Numbered from the stretch's first letter, positions 33,727 to 46,806 are shown. The stretch is DNA of 64,000 bases from Acuticoccus sp965213555 (GCF_965213555.1 NZ_OZ243890.1:2480001-2544000); one strand, 5' to 3'. Notes: a model not told the origin generated them from the letters alone. Made by a program: numbers and translations.

Positions 33727-34871
33727 TGGTGGTCCTCCCGTTCGAGCACCGGCACGGACGCGGCTGCCTCGCCGACGAGGCGGTCCACCGGAAACAGCGG
33801 CAGCTCCGGCTCGCGGCCGAGGATCGCGTCGGCGAGGAGCTTGGCGATGGCGAGCCCGCTCGTGTAGCCGGAGTGCACGCTGCCGCAGACCCACGCCCCG
33901 TCATAGCCGGGCAGCGGGCCGACGGCGGGCATCGCGTCGGCCGTCTCCGCCTCCAGGCCCGCCCAGGCCCGCGCGAGTCGGGCGCCGGAAAGCGCGGGGA
34001 TCGCGTGGCACGCAAGGCGGATGTTGCCGATCAGCCGGTCGGCGTGGAGCGTGTGCCCGCCGCGCTCGCGGTCGCCGATGCCTTGCCAGCCACCGCCGAT
34101 CACCACTGTGCCGTTCGGGTACTGTTTGAGCGACAAGAGACCGCTCGCGATGCCGATCACGGTGCGCATGACCGGTGCGAGGCGCTCGGTGACCGCGAGC
34201 TGGTTGATCAGCGTCTTGATGGGGAGGCGCACGCCGAGCCACCCCGCCATGGGCTCCAGCCACACGCCGCCGGCAAGGACCAGTCGGCTGGCCCTCACCC
34301 GTTCCCCCACCGCCGTACGCACGGCGTAGCCCCGACCGAAGGGCTCGACGCCGACGACCTCGGTGTCCTCGCGCAGGTCGGCGCCAGCATCAACGAGCGC
34401 CCTGCGGTAGGCACGCCCCGTCAGGTACGCTGCTGTGTAACCGTCCACGGGACAGTGCGCGGCGAGGAGCGGGCGGCGCGACAGCCCCGGCTCGACCTCG
34501 CGGGCGCGATCCGTCGAAACGATGGTGATCGGCGCGCCGGCCTCCCTACGCAGCCTCGCCCGCTCGGTGAGGAGCTCCGCCTCGCGCTCCGTGAACGCGA
34601 GGGACAGCCCGTCCGTCGTCACCATGCCGACGTCGTGGCCGAGCCAATCGCGCGCGGTCCGCCACATCGCGTGGCCGCGCAGCGCGTAGGGGATCAGCGC
34701 GACGCGCGTCATCTGCATGGTGAGGGTGCCGGCGTTGACGCCCGACGCCTCGCGGCACAGCGCGCCGCGGTCGAGCAGGACGACGCGCTGGCCCGCGCGC
34801 GCCAGGAACAGCGCCACCGTCGCGCCGTGGATGCCTCCGCCGACGACCGCGGTGTCGAAGGAAGCCGTCAC
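33723..34871 (-). CDS. FAD-dependent amino acid oxidase-type subunit (HcnC / D-hydroxyproline dehydrogenase beta-like)
   Basis: This 382-residue DAO-fold flavoprotein has the FAD motif VVGGGIHGATVALFLARAG at the N-terminus and the C-terminal signatures ARAWAGLEAETADAMPAVGP and GSVHSGYTSGLAIAKLLAD. Together with the two upstream genes it forms the three-subunit set seen in hydrogen cyanide synthase (HcnABC) and D-hydroxyproline dehydrogenase. The downstream DHDPS-family gene favours the latter. GTG 34871 overlaps the preceding gene's TGA. Confidence 0.8.
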   Translation of the reverse strand: MTASFDTAVVGGGIHGATVALFLARAGQRVVLLDRGALCREASGVNAGTLTMQMTRVALIPYALRGHAMWRTARDWLGHDVGMVTTDGLSLAFTEREAELLTERARLRREAGAPITIVSTDRAREVEPGLSRRPLLAAHCPVDGYTAAYLTGRAYRRALVDAGADLREDTEVVGVEPFGRGYAVRTAVGERVRASRLVLAGGVWLEPMAGWLGVRLPIKTLINQLAVTERLAPVMRTVIGIASGLLSLKQYPNGTVVIGGGWQGIGDRERGGHTLHADRLIGNIRLACHAIPALSGARLARAWAGLEAETADAMPAVGPLPGYDGAWVCGSVHSGYTSGLAIAKLLADAILGREPELPLFPVDRLVGEAAASVPVLEREDHQ

Positions 34872-36310
34872 AGGGGTGCCGGCGGCGGGACGGGGATGTC
34901 GGCGTAGGTGTAGTCGCCGACGAGATCCTCGAGGGGGACGGGACGCAGCGGCGTTCGGCCGGTCCACTGGCCGACCAGCACGCGTGCTGCGTCCACTGCC
35001 GTGGCGTCGGTCCGGCCGGCGAGCGCGACGGCGAGGAGCTCGGCGGCCACGTCGGCGCACATCCGGCCCTGGCACGGGCCCATGCCGCAACGCGTGAAGT
35101 GCTTGAGCTGGTTGACGTCCCGCGCGCCGGCGCCGACGGCCTCGTCGATCGCGCCGCGAGTGACGTCCTCGCAGCGGCACACCACCGCGTCGTGCGGGAC
35201 CGCGGCAACCATCGCCGGGCGCAGCGCGGTGAGGCGGGACATGGCACGGCCGACGACGGCCCGGTCGCGGTCCGCGCGCGGGGGCGCTCCGGCCGCCGCC
35301 GCCCCCGCCCGACGCCCCATGGCGACGGCGGCGTCGACGCCGCGAACGCCCGCACCGTCGCCAGCGACGTAGAGCCCCGGCACGGACGTGCGGCCGTCGG
35401 CGTCGCAGTCCGGCCGCCAGCCGCCGAGCGCGCGGTCGAACACGTGGCGGGCGCGCAGCAAGCGCGTCAGCTCGCTGGCCGGGACGAGGCCATGGCCGAC
35501 TGCAAGGCTGTCCGCTTGGAACGTCGTCACCTCACCGACGGGTGCGCCAGCGGCATCGACCGGTCCCACCTCGACCGCCTCGACGGACGTCGCGCCGCGT
35601 GCGATGCGCACGCCATGGCGATGGAGGATCGGAACGCGCGGCGCGACCGCGGCCCACCACCGGGCGCCGCGCGCTGCAAGGTCGGGCCGCGTCGCGAGCG
35701 CAGGCACGACGCCGAGCCACTCGCTGCGGGACGACAGGTCGACGACGGCGGCGACCGTGCCGCCCTTCCTCACGATGCCCGCGGCGACCGCGAGGAGGAG
35801 GGGGCCCGCGCCGGCCACCACCGTGCGGCGACCGGGCAGCGTGTCCCATGCCTTGAGAAGGATCGTCGCCGCGGCGAGGCCGATGACGCCCGGCAACGTC
35901 CAGCCGGGGAAAGGCACGACGCGCTCGGTGGTGCCCATGGCGGCGACGATCCGCTCGGCGAGCAGCGTCCTCGGACCGCCCTCGGCGGACAGGTCGATGC
36001 GGAAGGGACCGGGTTCGAGCCGCGCGATGGACCACAGCCGATGGCCGAGGAGGAGCTTGATGGCACCGGCGCCCACCCTGCGGCGCAGCGCCTCGCCAGC
36101 AGCTCCCTCGGCCCCGGTAAGCTCGGGCCAGCCGGGGGGAGGGGCGCGCCACACCTGGCCACCGGCCGCCGGCGCCTCATCGACGAGCGCCAGCGACGCG
36201 CCGGCCTCGGCGGCGGCCAGCGCGGCGTTCGCGCCCGCGGGGCCCGCGCCGATCACCGCGACGTCGACGACCTGCGCAGCCGCTTCCGGCGGCGGGGCGA
36301 GCGCGTTCAC
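34868..36310 (-). CDS. FAD/NAD(P)-binding oxidoreductase subunit with BFD-like [2Fe-2S] domain (HcnB / dehydrogenase alpha-like)
   Basis: This 480-residue subunit starts with a dinucleotide-binding fold (VAVIGAGPAGANAALAAAEAG), has a second such fold (RTVVAGAGPLLLAVAAGIV), and ends with a bacterioferritin-associated-ferredoxin-like [2Fe-2S] domain whose cysteines are in VVCRCEDVTRG and RCGMGPCQGRMC. It should pass electrons from the small ferredoxin subunit or the oxidase flavin. GTG 36310 overlaps the TGA of the upstream gene. Confidence 0.85.
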   Translation of the reverse strand: MNALAPPPEAAAQVVDVAVIGAGPAGANAALAAAEAGASLALVDEAPAAGGQVWRAPPPGWPELTGAEGAAGEALRRRVGAGAIKLLLGHRLWSIARLEPGPFRIDLSAEGGPRTLLAERIVAAMGTTERVVPFPGWTLPGVIGLAAATILLKAWDTLPGRRTVVAGAGPLLLAVAAGIVRKGGTVAAVVDLSSRSEWLGVVPALATRPDLAARGARWWAAVAPRVPILHRHGVRIARGATSVEAVEVGPVDAAGAPVGEVTTFQADSLAVGHGLVPASELTRLLRARHVFDRALGGWRPDCDADGRTSVPGLYVAGDGAGVRGVDAAVAMGRRAGAAAAGAPPRADRDRAVVGRAMSRLTALRPAMVAAVPHDAVVCRCEDVTRGAIDEAVGAGARDVNQLKHFTRCGMGPCQGRMCADVAAELLAVALAGRTDATAVDAARVLVGQWTGRTPLRPVPLEDLVGDYTYADIPVPPPAPL

Positions 36311-36633
36311 GATCGCTTCGCGAGCGTGACGCGCATCCCGTCACGAACCGGCACGAGGCAGGTCTGACGCAGCGTGCCATCGACGTCGGCGACGCATTCC
36401 TGGCACGCGCCCATCATGCAGAACGCGCCGCGTGGCGTGCCCCCGGTCGGGCTGTCGCGCAGGTACCTGATGTCGTCCGCGATCAACGCGCTCGCCACGG
36501 GCTCGCCTTTGCGGCACCGCAGCGGTCTTCCGTCCACCCACAGCGTCACGCCGTCCACGCGCGGGGTGGATGGCTCCGCCGTCCGCGTGACGGTCTCGCG
36601 TTTGGGGGCTTGGGTTGGCCTCATGGGGAGCAT
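36307..36633 (-). CDS. (2Fe-2S)-binding small subunit (HcnA / dehydrogenase gamma-like)
   Basis: This 108-residue protein has a ferredoxin fold with Cys in FCMMGACQECVADVDG and a fourth Cys in RQTCLVPVRDG. It is the electron-carrier subunit of the three-part flavoenzyme encoded downstream. The chosen ATG 36633 has AAGG upstream; ATG 36624 is the alternative. It is the first gene of the minus-strand catabolic operon. Confidence 0.85.
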   Translation of the reverse strand: MLPMRPTQAPKRETVTRTAEPSTPRVDGVTLWVDGRPLRCRKGEPVASALIADDIRYLRDSPTGGTPRGAFCMMGACQECVADVDGTLRQTCLVPVRDGMRVTLAKRS

Positions 36634-37054
36634 TGTGCCTTCGCAGCATGTGGCAGGGCCCGGGTGAAAGGAGCGGGCCGTGCCACGCGTCGGATTGGGT
36701 TATAAATACGGCGTCCCGCGGCGACAACGCGACGGACCGCCGTGCCGCTCCGCAGCGCCCCGCGGCGCGTCCGCAGCAGCCGCCGGTCCGAGCTGGACAG
36801 GTGCCTCCGGTGCGACGTCAGCAGGCGCGGACAGGTCCGCGGTCCGCGGGGCGTCGAAGCCGCGTCCCAGCCACCCACCCGCTCCGAGCTCTGAACATCC
36901 TGCACGGTGCTTGAGAGCTTCACGCTCGCCCCGTGGACGTCGTCGATGCAGTCCAAGATGCATCCCGAGTTGGGTTCCCCTAGACGCGAAGACGTAGGGC
37001 GAGCGTCCGGGCAGATGGGTGGGTTTGGACGGGCTGCGCGCGGTTCACCGGTCG
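36634..37054. other. Gene-free region upstream of the hydroxyproline-type operon
   Basis: This stretch should hold the promoter for the minus-strand catabolic operon. An unusually A/T-rich patch (GTTATAAATACGG, 36699-36711) stands out in GC-rich DNA and may be part of a promoter. The remaining open frames are overlapping, Arg/Pro-rich and unconvincing. Confidence 0.4.
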
Positions 37055-37779
37055 GAACCCACATCCATATAGCCCGACCGTCGCAGCGGGGCAGACGGTG
37101 CCGCAAAGTCTGGTCGCGGCCGGTCGCATTGGTGGCGAAGCGGTGGGGTTCTTCGAGCCACCCGAAGGTGCGCTCGATGGCGTTGCGGTCGCGGGAGAGG
37201 GATGGCTGAGACACAGCTTCTCCGACGTCGATTGGTCTTCGGCGGGAAGTCGGGCGGAGCGCCGTCAACCTCGACCGTCCGGCGTATCATCTTGATGCCG
37301 TACGCCGGCATGTCCCCTAGGAGGGTCTCGGCAACCTTGCAGCGGGTCGCCTGGCCATCGGTCGAGCGGGAAGGCGACCGGCCAGCGCTGGCCATCGGTC
37401 GGGGCATGCATCTTGGAGGTCCGGTCGCCTGGGGACCGATGGCGTGGTGGCGCTCCCCTTTCGCCATGAGCGGCGCAACGGCGTGCAGTCACCGCGGAGG
37501 ACCGGATTCGAGGCGCGGCGAGAGGTCCGCCAGACGACTGCAGGAGCGTGCACACCGTCGACCTAGACGCCCTTCCACGCCGCACCGCACGAAACGGTCG
37601 TAACGCTACTCGAGGCGGCGCGTCCCTTCGGCGCCAGCCCGACCTCAGGACTTGGATGGTCCCGATGAGGAGGCCACGATCGTCGACCCTTGGCTCGCCT
37701 CGCAAGTCGGTAGGCAGCCGCGTCGCGAGGCACTCGAACGGCGGCTGCGTGAGCCAAAAGCGCTCTTAGCTCTCGGCAT
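37055..37779 (-). pseudogene. Degenerate IS5-family transposase
   Basis: Pieces of one IS5-family DDE transposase can be read in three frames on the minus strand. They are an N-terminal part (FWLTQPPFECLATRLPTDL, then PRVDDRGLLIGTIQVLRSG) near 37620-37765, a middle part (GPPRCMPRPMASAGRSPSRS region, then AETLLGDMPAYGIKMIRRT) and a C-terminal part (RDRNAIERTFGWLEEPHRFA) near 37060-37210. At least three frame changes break it, so it is inactive. No intact terminal inverted repeats were recognised. Boundaries are approximate. Confidence 0.75.
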
Positions 37780-38642
37780 GTTGGTGCGGATGTTGTCGGC
37801 CCTTCCCATCGGGATGCGCGCGCAAGCTCCGGTACCTTGCTGGAAGAAGCAAGCTCGGCTCAACCCGCATCATCCGTATGGTGGGCGCGGGTCGGCTGCG
37901 GATGGCCCGTCTCACAGCCTTCCGCCTCGTAGGGCGTTAGCGATGAGCGTTCTGCCCGCGTACGGGAAGGCGAGCTGGAGGACTGTCGTCAACGCCGATG
38001 AGATCGTGTGCAGCTCCGGAAAGAAGGGGGAGCGCGGCGAACTGTAGGGTTCGCGCGGCCCAGCGTGACCCTCCGGCGTCCCTCAGCTGCGCGGTTAGAC
38101 GATCGCGACGGCCACCCCGTTTCCGCCGGCCACTGAGCACGACAGCTTGGCGCGGGTGGTGCCGGCGCACCGCGCCGACGACGCCGCTCGATCCGTTCGC
38201 CATCCGCCCCGGCCGGGAAGCTCCACTCGCTCAACCGGACATGGGCGAGAAGCTCGACCTGGACCGATCGGACCACAACCGCGCCCGGACCTGCATGGAA
38301 CACGTTCCGCCGTCCGGACGGTTCCGGGGCGCTTCAGCTTCACCACAAGGATAATTCCACCTCACCCCGTGCGATGCCACACCCGCGAGGGCGCTCCTCC
38401 TGGGATGGGGTCGAGGGCGACCGGTGAGCCCGCAAACCGAGCTGCTCGAGGGTTGCCCTTGGACCTCAATCGATCCGTCGCAGGGGCTAGTGCATGTTTG
38501 ATCCGCAACCTGCATCGGCAGGACAAACGGCCCAACCCCGCCGCCACCCAATGTCATGCATGAGGAGGCCGTCGCGGGGTGGAATAGCGGAGTCCGGAAT
38601 AGAGCCCACAGGAGAAGAGAAGGTTTCGAACGTCCTCGGCAG
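37780..38642. other. Region between transposase remnant and 5S rRNA with no recognisable gene
   Basis: Many short overlapping frames occur on both strands but none has a ribosome site plus recognisable sequence. This is probably decayed or insertion-derived DNA plus the rRNA operon's downstream region. No tRNA, including tRNA-fMet, was found after the 5S gene. Confidence 0.4.
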
Positions 38643-38760
38643 GCCTGGCAGCGACCTACTCTCCCGTGGCTTGAGCCAGAGTACCATCGGCGCTGAGGGG
38701 GTTAACGGCCGAGTTCGGAATGGGATCGGGTGGGGGCCCCTCGCAAGGGCCACCAGGCCG
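38643..38760 (-). rRNA. rrf: 5S ribosomal RNA
   Basis: The minus strand reads CGGCCTGGTGGCCCTTGCGA at the 5' end, contains CCCGATCCCATTCCGAACTC, and ends AGTAGGTCGCTGCCAGGCC, with complementary termini. Ends are accurate to a few bases. It is the last gene of the operon. Confidence 0.93.
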
Positions 38761-38819
38761 GCAGAGGACGTTCGTTCGTGAAACTGGTCGATCCGCCCTC
38801 CCGAGGATCGGGAAGGGGC

Positions 38820-38845
38820 TCGCCGTAGACGATGGTCTACGGCGA
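38820..38845 (-). other. Perfect hairpin in the 23S-5S spacer
   Basis: TCGCCGTAGAC and its exact complement are separated by a four-base loop. It lies between the mature 23S and 5S RNAs and could be a processing or spacer-folding element. There is no T-tract, so it is not a standard terminator. Confidence 0.6.
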
Positions 38846-38880
38846 TCGTGCGAGGGGTCATCTCGAGGGACGCCCCCCGA

Positions 38881-38899
38881 TGGGCATGGGGTAATGAGA

Positions 38900-38908
<9 letters not shown>
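38881..38908 (-). repeat. 3' half of the pre-23S processing stem
   Basis: This segment is almost exactly the inverse complement of 41600-41626 (same bases around TAATGAGAGTGATCAAG). In the transcript the two would pair and bring the 23S ends together, the usual RNase III substrate. Confidence 0.8.
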
Positions 38909-41599
<2,691 letters not shown>

Positions 41600-41608
<9 letters not shown>

Positions 41609-41626
41609 TCTCATTATCAATGCCCA
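41600..41626 (-). repeat. 5' half of the pre-23S processing stem
   Basis: This is the inverse complement of 38881-38908, differing by a small internal change. It flanks the other end of the 23S gene. Confidence 0.8.
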
Positions 41627-41628
41627 CC

Positions 41629-42002
41629 GGACCGACCGAGGTCGGCGGGGACACGATAAGGAAAGACCAGTTTCACGAGATCTGTCCGCATACGCCGGTC
41701 GCACCCGGTCAGGAGCACGACGCGACAGGGGAGGGGCAACAGTCGCACCGACGCGACGCGTCGGCACGGATGTCGGAGAACCCCGTTCCACCTTCGCACC
41801 GGGCCGCCATCCACCGTCCTGCGAGCACTGCTCGGGGGACGGCAACGGCCACGGTGGGCGAACAAACCTTCTCTTCACGATGTCAGTGATGCGATGCGGA
41901 CCAAAGTCCGCCTTCCGCGCAACGCGCGGATCCGTTCGGCGTGCGCCACGCGCACGCCACCCGCTGGACGGCGGGTGTCGGTGTTCATTCACGGAACGAT
42001 CA
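41629..42002 (-). other. Internal transcribed spacer between tRNA-Ala and 23S
   Basis: This transcribed spacer of about 370 bases has no gene of its own. Open frames crossing it are Arg-rich and without support. Confidence 0.7.
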
Positions 42003-42078
42003 TGGTGGAGCCTGTCGGGATCGAACCGACGACCCCCTGCTTGCAAAGCAGGTGCTCTCCCAGCTGAGCTAAGGCCCC
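42003..42078 (-). tRNA. tRNA-Ala (TGC)
   Basis: On the minus strand it runs from GGGGCCTTAGCTCAGCTGGG to GACAGGCTCCACCA, with anticodon TGC in CTGCTTTGCAAGCAG. The CCA end is encoded. It is the standard second tRNA of the rRNA spacer. Confidence 0.97.
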
Positions 42079-42115
42079 ACTGCCAGCGCCGTCGATCCCC
42101 TCACCACCCGATGGG

Positions 42116-42192
42116 TGGTGGGCCTGGATGGACTCGAACCATCGACCTTACGCTTATCAGGCGTACGCTCTAACCACCTGAGCTACAGGCCC
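42116..42192 (-). tRNA. tRNA-Ile (GAT)
   Basis: On the minus strand it runs from GGGCCTGTAGCTCAGGTGGT to CCATCCAGGCCCACCA, with anticodon GAT in CGCCTGATAAGCG. CCA is encoded. It precedes tRNA-Ala in the transcript, separated by 37 bases. Confidence 0.97.
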
Positions 42193-42311
42193 ATCGCCGC
42201 CGCGCGGTGATACACAACCGTCCGCAGCAACGCAACGCGGTTCGCGCCCCGACCGGCCATCCGCGGCTCCCTCGAGCCATCGGACGAACGATCCCACGCA
42301 GACCATTCCGT

Positions 42312-42335
42312 GAAGAAAGAGAAACGAAGGCGGCG
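42312..42335 (-). repeat. 3' half of the pre-16S processing stem
   Basis: GAAGAAAGAGAAACG-(AAGG)-CGGCG on the plus strand is inverted relative to the 16S leader at 44036-44059, matching at 22 of 24 positions. In the transcript the two would pair around the 16S RNA. Confidence 0.8.
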
Positions 42336-42415
42336 CCATCCCGCCATTGCCCGTGCGACCGAGGCCGCCGGGCGTGTTTCCAAGCGACTGGGAAAGGCAA
42401 GCCTTGATCCCGGTC

Positions 42416-43885
<1,470 letters not shown>

Positions 43886-44035
43886 ACAACTCGATCATTA
43901 TGATCCGGCAAGATCACGTTGACGAGGACACACCCTCGGATCTCACGACCCGAGCGGTATCCGTCCTGAAACGTGTTCCGCCGTTGTCTAGTTGACCCAT
44001 CCCGACCGAGGTCGGGGGAGGATCCGCAGGGACAA

Positions 44036-44078
44036 CGCCGCCCACGTTTCTCTTTCTTCGCATTCACTTGTCAAAGAA
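44036..44078 (-). promoter_or_regulatory. rRNA leader: boxA-like element and 5' half of the pre-16S stem
   Basis: In the transcript direction the leader reads TTCTTTGACAA (44068-44078), a boxA-like antitermination site. It continues into GAAGAAAGAGAAACGTGGGC (44040-44059), which pairs with 42312-42335. The combination is characteristic of alphaproteobacterial rRNA leaders. Confidence 0.7.
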
Positions 44079-44228
44079 CCCGGAGACGTGCTCCGTGGAA
44101 GGCTATGCCCTCCAACCTCTGGGGAAGCGCAGCCCTGCCCCGATCTCTCGGGCCAATCGGCCTGCATGTCCCTGAGGGGTGACGGTGCGGCGTCGCTCAG
44201 TGGCGTCGTTGCCCCGTCAACGAGGAGG

Positions 44229-44257
44229 GATATACGAACCGCCCGGCGCGCTGTCAA
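44229..44257 (-). promoter_or_regulatory. rRNA operon promoter
   Basis: TTGACA (44252-44257) and TATATC (44229-44234) on the minus strand are separated by exactly 17 bases, a near-consensus housekeeping promoter about 345 bases upstream of 16S. Transcription would start near 44222. It diverges from the M23 peptidase gene. Confidence 0.75.
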
Positions 44258-44472
44258 CGCGAGGGGCGCAAAAAGTCAGGCAAGCTGCGCCGGCACGGCT
44301 TCCGAGCCGGCTTCGCGCTTGATTCGTCACGGAGATGTCACGAACGTCGCACCCAGCGCGTGGGCCGCCGTACCGTGGGGAACGAGACGGACGCTTCCCC
44401 GATGCACGAAGCTCGCCTAAGACGCCGACCGGTCCGCGAACCGCGACGGTGCGCGCGAGGAGGGAGGGTCCC

Positions 44473-46380
44473 ATGGCCCAGCGGACGGCGGGGAGGGGCC
44501 AGCGCAGGCCACCGGTGGAGCTCGGCGACGAGCCGCCCCTCGTCTTGGGGGAGGCGGACCCGGCACGGCTTACCGCCCGGCGCGGGATCAGCTGGCGTTG
44601 GCTGTTCGGGGCGCTGGTCACCGCCGTCACGTCCACCGCGCTGATGGGCGGTGCCCTGTTCGGTGCGCTCGACGGGCGGTATGTGGTGCGTGCGGAGGCC
44701 GCCCCGGTGCCACCGGCCTTACCAGCGACGCCGGCGCAGAGGGCGCGCAAGGGCGACCGCGTACGCCCGGCGTACGAGGCCGTGTCGTCGCGCCGTGTCA
44801 TCGAGATCTCCACGGTGGTGCGTCAGGGCGAGGAGCGGCTCATCGCCAAGCGTCCGTACGCGCTCGTCACGGCGAGCCTCGTGCTCGACCGCAAGGACAT
44901 CGGCGACGTTCCTGCGTACGAGGCGAAGGCGCTGGAACCGGCCGATGCTCGCTCCGCCGACAGCGTCACGGACGCCATCTCCGCGCAGGATGTGGATGGT
45001 GAGATCACGGTCTCAGTGTCCGCCTTTCCCCTCGACGGCGACGTGACCTTCGACGACGACCTCACGCTCCCCGACACCGAGGTCGAGCGCCAGCTGCGGG
45101 CGGAGGTCGATGCGACGGAGGAGGAGGATGAGGCCATCGAGGACGACGCGTTCCTCGCACCCTCGCACGACACCGCACCCAACGTCGTCGTCATCCCCGA
45201 GAACGTGTCCGAGCTCATCAAGACCGCGGACGGCGACGAGCGGCTCGAGGCGGACAGCGAGCTCGTCGAGCTCGTCCAACCCGGTGACACGTTGTCGAAG
45301 ATCCTGGTGGGCAGCGGAGTGTCAGCCGACGACGTCGCCGCCATCGATGCGATCTTGGGTCGCCTCGGCCTCGCGACGCTGCGCCCCGGGCAGACGCTCA
45401 GCATCGCCTTCCAGCTCGACGAGGAGGGCGACGTCGCCCAGCGGCAGGCCGGCGCGCTTCTCGATCTACGACGCGCGCGCCCACGTCGCGACGGTCGCGA
45501 TGACCGACGACGGGAGCTTCGTGCTGGGCGAGGCGCCTGGAGGTCCGCCGCCCGAGGTGGGCGACGTGCAGCTCGTCGCACCCAAGGAGCGGACCCCTGG
45601 CGATCTACGAGAGCCTCTCACCAGACGACGGTGGACCACGATCTGCCGGACCGCGTGCGCGACCTCCTCGTCGCGACGTTTGCCAACGAGGTCGACTACA
45701 ACGCCCCGGTGCGCCCGGGCGACGCGCTGACGGTGCTGCATTCGGTGGAGAACGATGGTGGCCCCGCCGAGGTCCTGTTCGCGGCACTCACCGCGGCCGG
45801 CGTGGAGAAGAGGTTCTACCGCTTCAAGTCCGACGACGGCGCAGTGCACTACTACGACGAGGACGGACGGACCGGCGACAGGTTCCTCATGCGCAAGCCC
45901 ATGGAGCGCGGCGTGTTCCGCTCCGGCTTCGGCATGCGGCGCCACCCCATCCTGCGACGCCAGCGGATGCACAAGGGCGTCGACTACGCCGCGCCGCGCG
46001 GCACCAAGATCTACGCCGCCGGCGACGGTGTCGTGCAGCAGGCTGGCTGGAAGGCGGGTTACGGGCGTTGGGTGTCCATCAAGCACCGCAACGGGTACGT
46101 GACGGGCTACGCGCATCAGTCGAGCATCGCCAATGGGATCACCCCCGGCACGAAGGTCAAGCAGGGGCAGGTGATCGGGTACGTCGGCTCGACGGGCTTC
46201 TCCACCGGGCCGCACCTGCACTACGAGGTGCACGTCAACGGCCGTCCGGTGAACCCGCTCAAGATCAGGCTGCGACGGGGGAAGGAGCTGTCCGGCGAGG
46301 CACTGAGCGAGTTCCGCTCCGAGCGCGATCGCATCGACGCCTTGCTCGCGGCGCAGAAGATCGAGGTGGCCGGGCGCTGA
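44473..46380 (+). CDS. LysM / M23 peptidase (murein hydrolase-like), with internal frame disturbance
   Basis: This is a cell-envelope protein of about 635 residues. It has one N-terminal membrane helix (WRWLFGALVTAVTSTALMGG), an acidic stretch, a LysM domain (VELVQPGDTLSKILVGSG) and a C-terminal LytM/M23 zinc peptidase with HKGVDYAAPRG and GPHLHYEVHVNGRPVNP. The ATG at 44473 has GGAGGGAGGG upstream. Between about 45450 and 45618 the frame reads as Arg-rich nonsense, while the expected family sequence appears in the other two frames (FSIYDARAHVATVAMTDDG, then LAIYESL). Three +1 shifts cancel out, so the ends stay in frame. It is either a sequencing error or a damaged middle. Confidence 0.8.
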   Translation: MAQRTAGRGQRRPPVELGDEPPLVLGEADPARLTARRGISWRWLFGALVTAVTSTALMGGALFGALDGRYVVRAEAAPVPPALPATPAQRARKGDRVRPAYEAVSSRRVIEISTVVRQGEERLIAKRPYALVTASLVLDRKDIGDVPAYEAKALEPADARSADSVTDAISAQDVDGEITVSVSAFPLDGDVTFDDDLTLPDTEVERQLRAEVDATEEEDEAIEDDAFLAPSHDTAPNVVVIPENVSELIKTADGDERLEADSELVELVQPGDTLSKILVGSGVSADDVAAIDAILGRLGLATLRPGQTLSIAFQLDEEGDVAQRQAGALLDLRRARPRRDGRDDRRRELRAGRGAWRSAARGGRRAARRTQGADPWRSTRASHQTTVDHDLPDRVRDLLVATFANEVDYNAPVRPGDALTVLHSVENDGGPAEVLFAALTAAGVEKRFYRFKSDDGAVHYYDEDGRTGDRFLMRKPMERGVFRSGFGMRRHPILRRQRMHKGVDYAAPRGTKIYAAGDGVVQQAGWKAGYGRWVSIKHRNGYVTGYAHQSSIANGITPGTKVKQGQVIGYVGSTGFSTGPHLHYEVHVNGRPVNPLKIRLRRGKELSGEALSEFRSERDRIDALLAAQKIEVAGR

Positions 46381-46404
46381 CCGACCTCCGGCGCGTCGCT
46401 GCGG

Positions 46405-46806
46405 TCAGCCGAGCAGGCGTCGCGGCCGTCCGGGCGACGGGTGGGGCTCGGCGAGGCCTCGCTGGAGCGTGCCGAGCGTCGCGGCGACACCGTCGAACGC
46501 GACGATGAGCCCTGAGAGCACGCTCGCGGTCATCAGGACGGCCACCAAAGGGCCAGCGAACGCGGAGGTCGCGAAGGCGCTCGCACAGACGAGCCAGCCA
46601 AGCAGCGGCGCGGGCCGGACGGCGGAGGCGGTGCCGAGCGCAGCACATGCGAGGCACAGCGCGACGGGGAGCCAGGCAGGCAGCACGGACGTCGCGGGCG
46701 CAACGGCGTCGGTCAGCCCGGCACGTGCGAAGGGCGCGGAACACAACACCAAGAGGGCGGCCGCAGTGGCAGTCGCAACACCGATCAGCGCAGCTGTTCG
46801 CTTCAT
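46405..46806 (-). CDS. Small hypothetical membrane protein
   Basis: This 133-residue protein has about four hydrophobic segments (AALIGVATATAAALLVLCSA, WLPVALCLACAALGTASAV, LLGWLVCASAFATSAFAG, LVAVLMTASVLSGLIVAF) and a basic tail. ATG 46806 has GGAAAG upstream and is preferred to the frame's first ATG at 46872. No family is recognised. It converges on the M23 peptidase gene. Confidence 0.5.
   Translation of the reverse strand: MKRTAALIGVATATAAALLVLCSAPFARAGLTDAVAPATSVLPAWLPVALCLACAALGTASAVRPAPLLGWLVCASAFATSAFAGPLVAVLMTASVLSGLIVAFDGVAATLGTLQRGLAEPHPSPGRPRRLLG

Noticed and set aside
38095..38160. Minus-strand peptide GTTRAKLSCSVAGGNGVAVAIV resembling a thiolase C-terminus
   Set aside because: The resemblance is limited to a Gly-rich run, no upstream thiolase sequence exists in any frame, and no ribosome site is present.
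38500..38642. Search for tRNA-fMet after 5S, common in Alphaproteobacteria
   Set aside because: No cloverleaf or CCA-ending sequence was found on the minus strand.
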